Shown: positions 3,546-5,130 of the stretch, one piece after another
How the letters are laid out: every line of letters starts with the position of its first letter
Numbering within the stretch: the first letter of the stretch is position 1
NCBI GenBank assembly: GCA_030043175.1
Contig: JASHYD010001365.1
Span: 1 to 5,130, forward strand
DNA from: Xanthobacteraceae bacterium
GTDB taxonomy: Bacteria > Pseudomonadota > Alphaproteobacteria > Rhizobiales > Xanthobacteraceae
DNA: 5,130 nucleotides
Reading direction: 5' to 3'
Position numbers and translations under genes: made by a program
Notes under the pieces: generated by a model
What the model saw: only the letters and a program-made list of their open reading frames with translations
Told to the model about the DNA's origin: nothing
The model's database searches: none

Positions 3546-5130
3546 GCAAATCTGGCCAAGCCATCGTCGATTATGAGCCCACGCTCGACAACTCACGGCC
3601 ACCCGGCCTCGTCGTACATCGTGCACGCGCTACCGAAACCGTCCTCATCGGCGTCGCATACCTTGCCGTCTACGTGTCGCTCTATTGGATCAGCTCGGTC
3701 GAGCACAACCCGTTCGCCAGTTACTCGTGGAATCCGAATTCAGGTGCGAGCTTCGCGGCAATGGTAATGTTCGGACGGCGGATGCTCCCGTTCATGTTCA
3801 TCGCCCCACTGCTCGGCGACCTTTTCGTCCCACAGTTGACGGTCCCGCTGCCCCTCGAGCTTGCCCCGGCGATCCTCATCGGTGGAATCTACGGGGCGGC
3901 CGCGCTCTTCCTTCTACACCCCAAGCGGCGCTTTGACCGCACGTTGCAATCGATGTCGAGTCTCGTTCTTTTAACTTTTACGATTGTGGTGAGTGCGGCC
4001 GTGGTAGCAGGTGGCTACATCGGGATAGTTGTCGCATCTGGTCTGCTGAAGACGGTGGACTTCGCCCCGGCGGTGCTGAGCTACTGGGTTGGCGATACGA
4101 TCGGCATCATGGTGATGACCCCGTTCGCGCTGGTCTTGTGGACTCACCGATATGAGGCGTGGATGTCGGCCGAAACCCTGCTGCAGCTTCTCGCCATCGC
4201 GGCTGCGCTCATGTTGGTGTTTGCCTATTGGACTGACCAGCACCTTCAAATCGTTTACATACTCTTTGTGCCCGTCGTGTGGATGGCGGTGCGCACAGGA
4301 ATCGAGGGTGTCAGTCTCGGAATCGTCGCCACCCAACTCGGTTTTATTTTGGGCTTTCACGCTTTTCCGGATGAAATCGGCGAAATGCCGAAAGTCCAGG
4401 CTCTCATGCTGGTCCTCGCCTTGACGGGACTCTTTGCCGGAGGGCTGGTAACAGAGCGACGCCGCACCGAGGCGGTATTGCGCCTGCATCAGGAATCGCT
4501 CGCCCGGCTCGCGCGACTAGCCAGTGTGGGAGAACTCGCAGCCGCTGTTGCGCATGAGCTAAATCAGCCCTTGACGGCGGCCGGCACCTATACGCGGCTG
4601 GTCGACGACGCTATCCGCACCGGCAATGGGGACACTGGCGCTTTGGCTGAGACCGCAAGGAAGGCGGCAGCGCAAGTCGAGCGCGCGGCCGCGGTGGTGA
4701 AGCGCTTACGGGCGCTCGTCCGCCTCGATCGCAGCAACCGTGCCGTTTGTCGCGTCGATCGCATCGTCCGGGAAACCATCGATCTGTGCGGACCCGATCT
4801 CGATCGCCGTGGCATCAAAGTGCGTCAATGCGTTGCAGCCGGCCTACCACCGGTAATGGTCGATATGCTCCAGATCGAACAGGCATTGCTCAATCTGGTG
4901 CGCAATTCCATTGATGCGATCGGTGAAACCGGGCAAGGGGCCATCTCGATCGAGGCTCCACACGTGGACGCGGACTTCGTCGAGGTGTGCGTGCGCGACT
5001 CCGGGCCGGGCTTCCCGCCCGATCGCGCCGTCAATCCGTTCCTGCCACTTTCCTCAACAAAGAAGGAAGGGCTTGGGGTCGGGCTGTCGCTATGCCGGTC
5101 TCTCATCGAGGCTCATGGTGGCCGCATCTG
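3542..5130 (+). CDS. Membrane-bound sensor histidine kinase, MASE1-HisKA-HATPase_c (3' end cut by window edge)
   Basis: This is a two-component sensor kinase; 529 codons are visible. Residues about 34-304 hold some eight hydrophobic segments of a MASE1 sensor domain; SYWVGDTIGIMVMTP (180-194) is its characteristic stretch. ERRRTEAVLRLHQESLARLA (305-324) is a charged linker helix. The HisKA domain has the H-box SVGELAAAVAHELNQPL (328-344), with phospho-acceptor His338. HATPase_c shows the N-box QIEQALLNLVRNSIDAI (444-460) with Asn455, the G1 box DSGPGF (486-491), and STKKEGLGVGL (505-515) as lid and G2 box. HELNQPL and the short lid resemble FixL/DctB-type kinases, though there is no PAS or haem domain. 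All catalytic residues in view are intact, so it should be active; the ligand of MASE1 is unknown. GGAA 7 bases upstream is a weak ribosome site. The frame is open back to 3416 with a GTG at 3428, so a longer start is possible. Only the extreme C-terminus is missing, unless a receiver domain follows. Confidence 0.93.
   Translation, partial: MSKSGQAIVDYEPTLDNSRPPGLVVHRARATETVLIGVAYLAVYVSLYWISSVEHNPFASYSWNPNSGASFAAMVMFGRRMLPFMFIAPLLGDLFVPQLTVPLPLELAPAILIGGIYGAAALFLLHPKRRFDRTLQSMSSLVLLTFTIVVSAAVVAGGYIGIVVASGLLKTVDFAPAVLSYWVGDTIGIMVMTPFALVLWTHRYEAWMSAETLLQLLAIAAALMLVFAYWTDQHLQIVYILFVPVVWMAVRTGIEGVSLGIVATQLGFILGFHAFPDEIGEMPKVQALMLVLALTGLFAGGLVTERRRTEAVLRLHQESLARLARLASVGELAAAVAHELNQPLTAAGTYTRLVDDAIRTGNGDTGALAETARKAAAQVERAAAVVKRLRALVRLDRSNRAVCRVDRIVRETIDLCGPDLDRRGIKVRQCVAAGLPPVMVDMLQIEQALLNLVRNSIDAIGETGQGAISIEAPHVDADFVEVCVRDSGPGFPPDRAVNPFLPLSSTKKEGLGVGLSLCRSLIEAHGGRI

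Noticed and set aside
3971..4489. 172-codon open frame on the minus strand
   Set aside because: It lies wholly within the MASE1 kinase gene and is its antisense shadow; the His/Arg/Gln-rich product has no fold features.
1..5130. CRISPR array, insertion sequence ends, rRNA or tRNA genes
   Set aside because: I saw no regularly spaced repeats, no transposase-like frame with terminal inverted repeats, and no rRNA or complete tRNA sequence.

Overview
This window looks like chromosomal DNA of an alphaproteobacterium, most likely of the Bradyrhizobium/Rhodopseudomonas group. The basis is protein style: a LivK-type periplasmic binding protein, a small four-helix membrane protein of a type common in that group, and a MASE1 histidine kinase with a FixL-like transmitter. 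The DNA is moderately GC-rich, and about 40% of the window has no convincing gene. That fits an accessory or decayed segment better than a dense core operon. This assignment is inference from protein style, not a database result.

Layout. (1) Positions 1-1054, minus strand: a gene for an exported substrate-binding protein of a branched-chain-amino-acid-type ABC transporter. Its 3' end is cut by the window edge. (2) 1055-1783: a non-coding or decayed stretch with a few inverted repeats and one unrecognised 51-codon open frame on the minus strand. (3) 1784-2200, minus strand: a complete small membrane protein resembling DUF6632, with a very good ribosome binding site. (4) 2201-3541: about 1.3 kb without a convincing gene but unusually rich in inverted repeats. 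It holds a nested three-level palindrome (2453-2534), a long stem-loop with arms about 100 bases apart (2904-3007), several short perfect palindromes, and a well-formed rho-independent terminator pointing left (3263-3292) with no established gene in front of it. (5) 3542-5130, plus strand: a membrane-bound sensor histidine kinase with MASE1, HisKA and HATPase_c parts. It runs off the right edge just after its last ATP-binding motif.

How the parts relate. No shared pathway is evident. The binding protein has no permease or ATPase gene beside it here, so its partners lie to the left or elsewhere. The kinase reads away from everything else, and a FixJ/NarL-like response regulator would be expected beyond the right edge. 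I found no clear undescribed system. The stretch most worth a second look is 2400-3400, where several structured elements and an orphan terminator suggest an unannotated small RNA or the remains of a lost gene.
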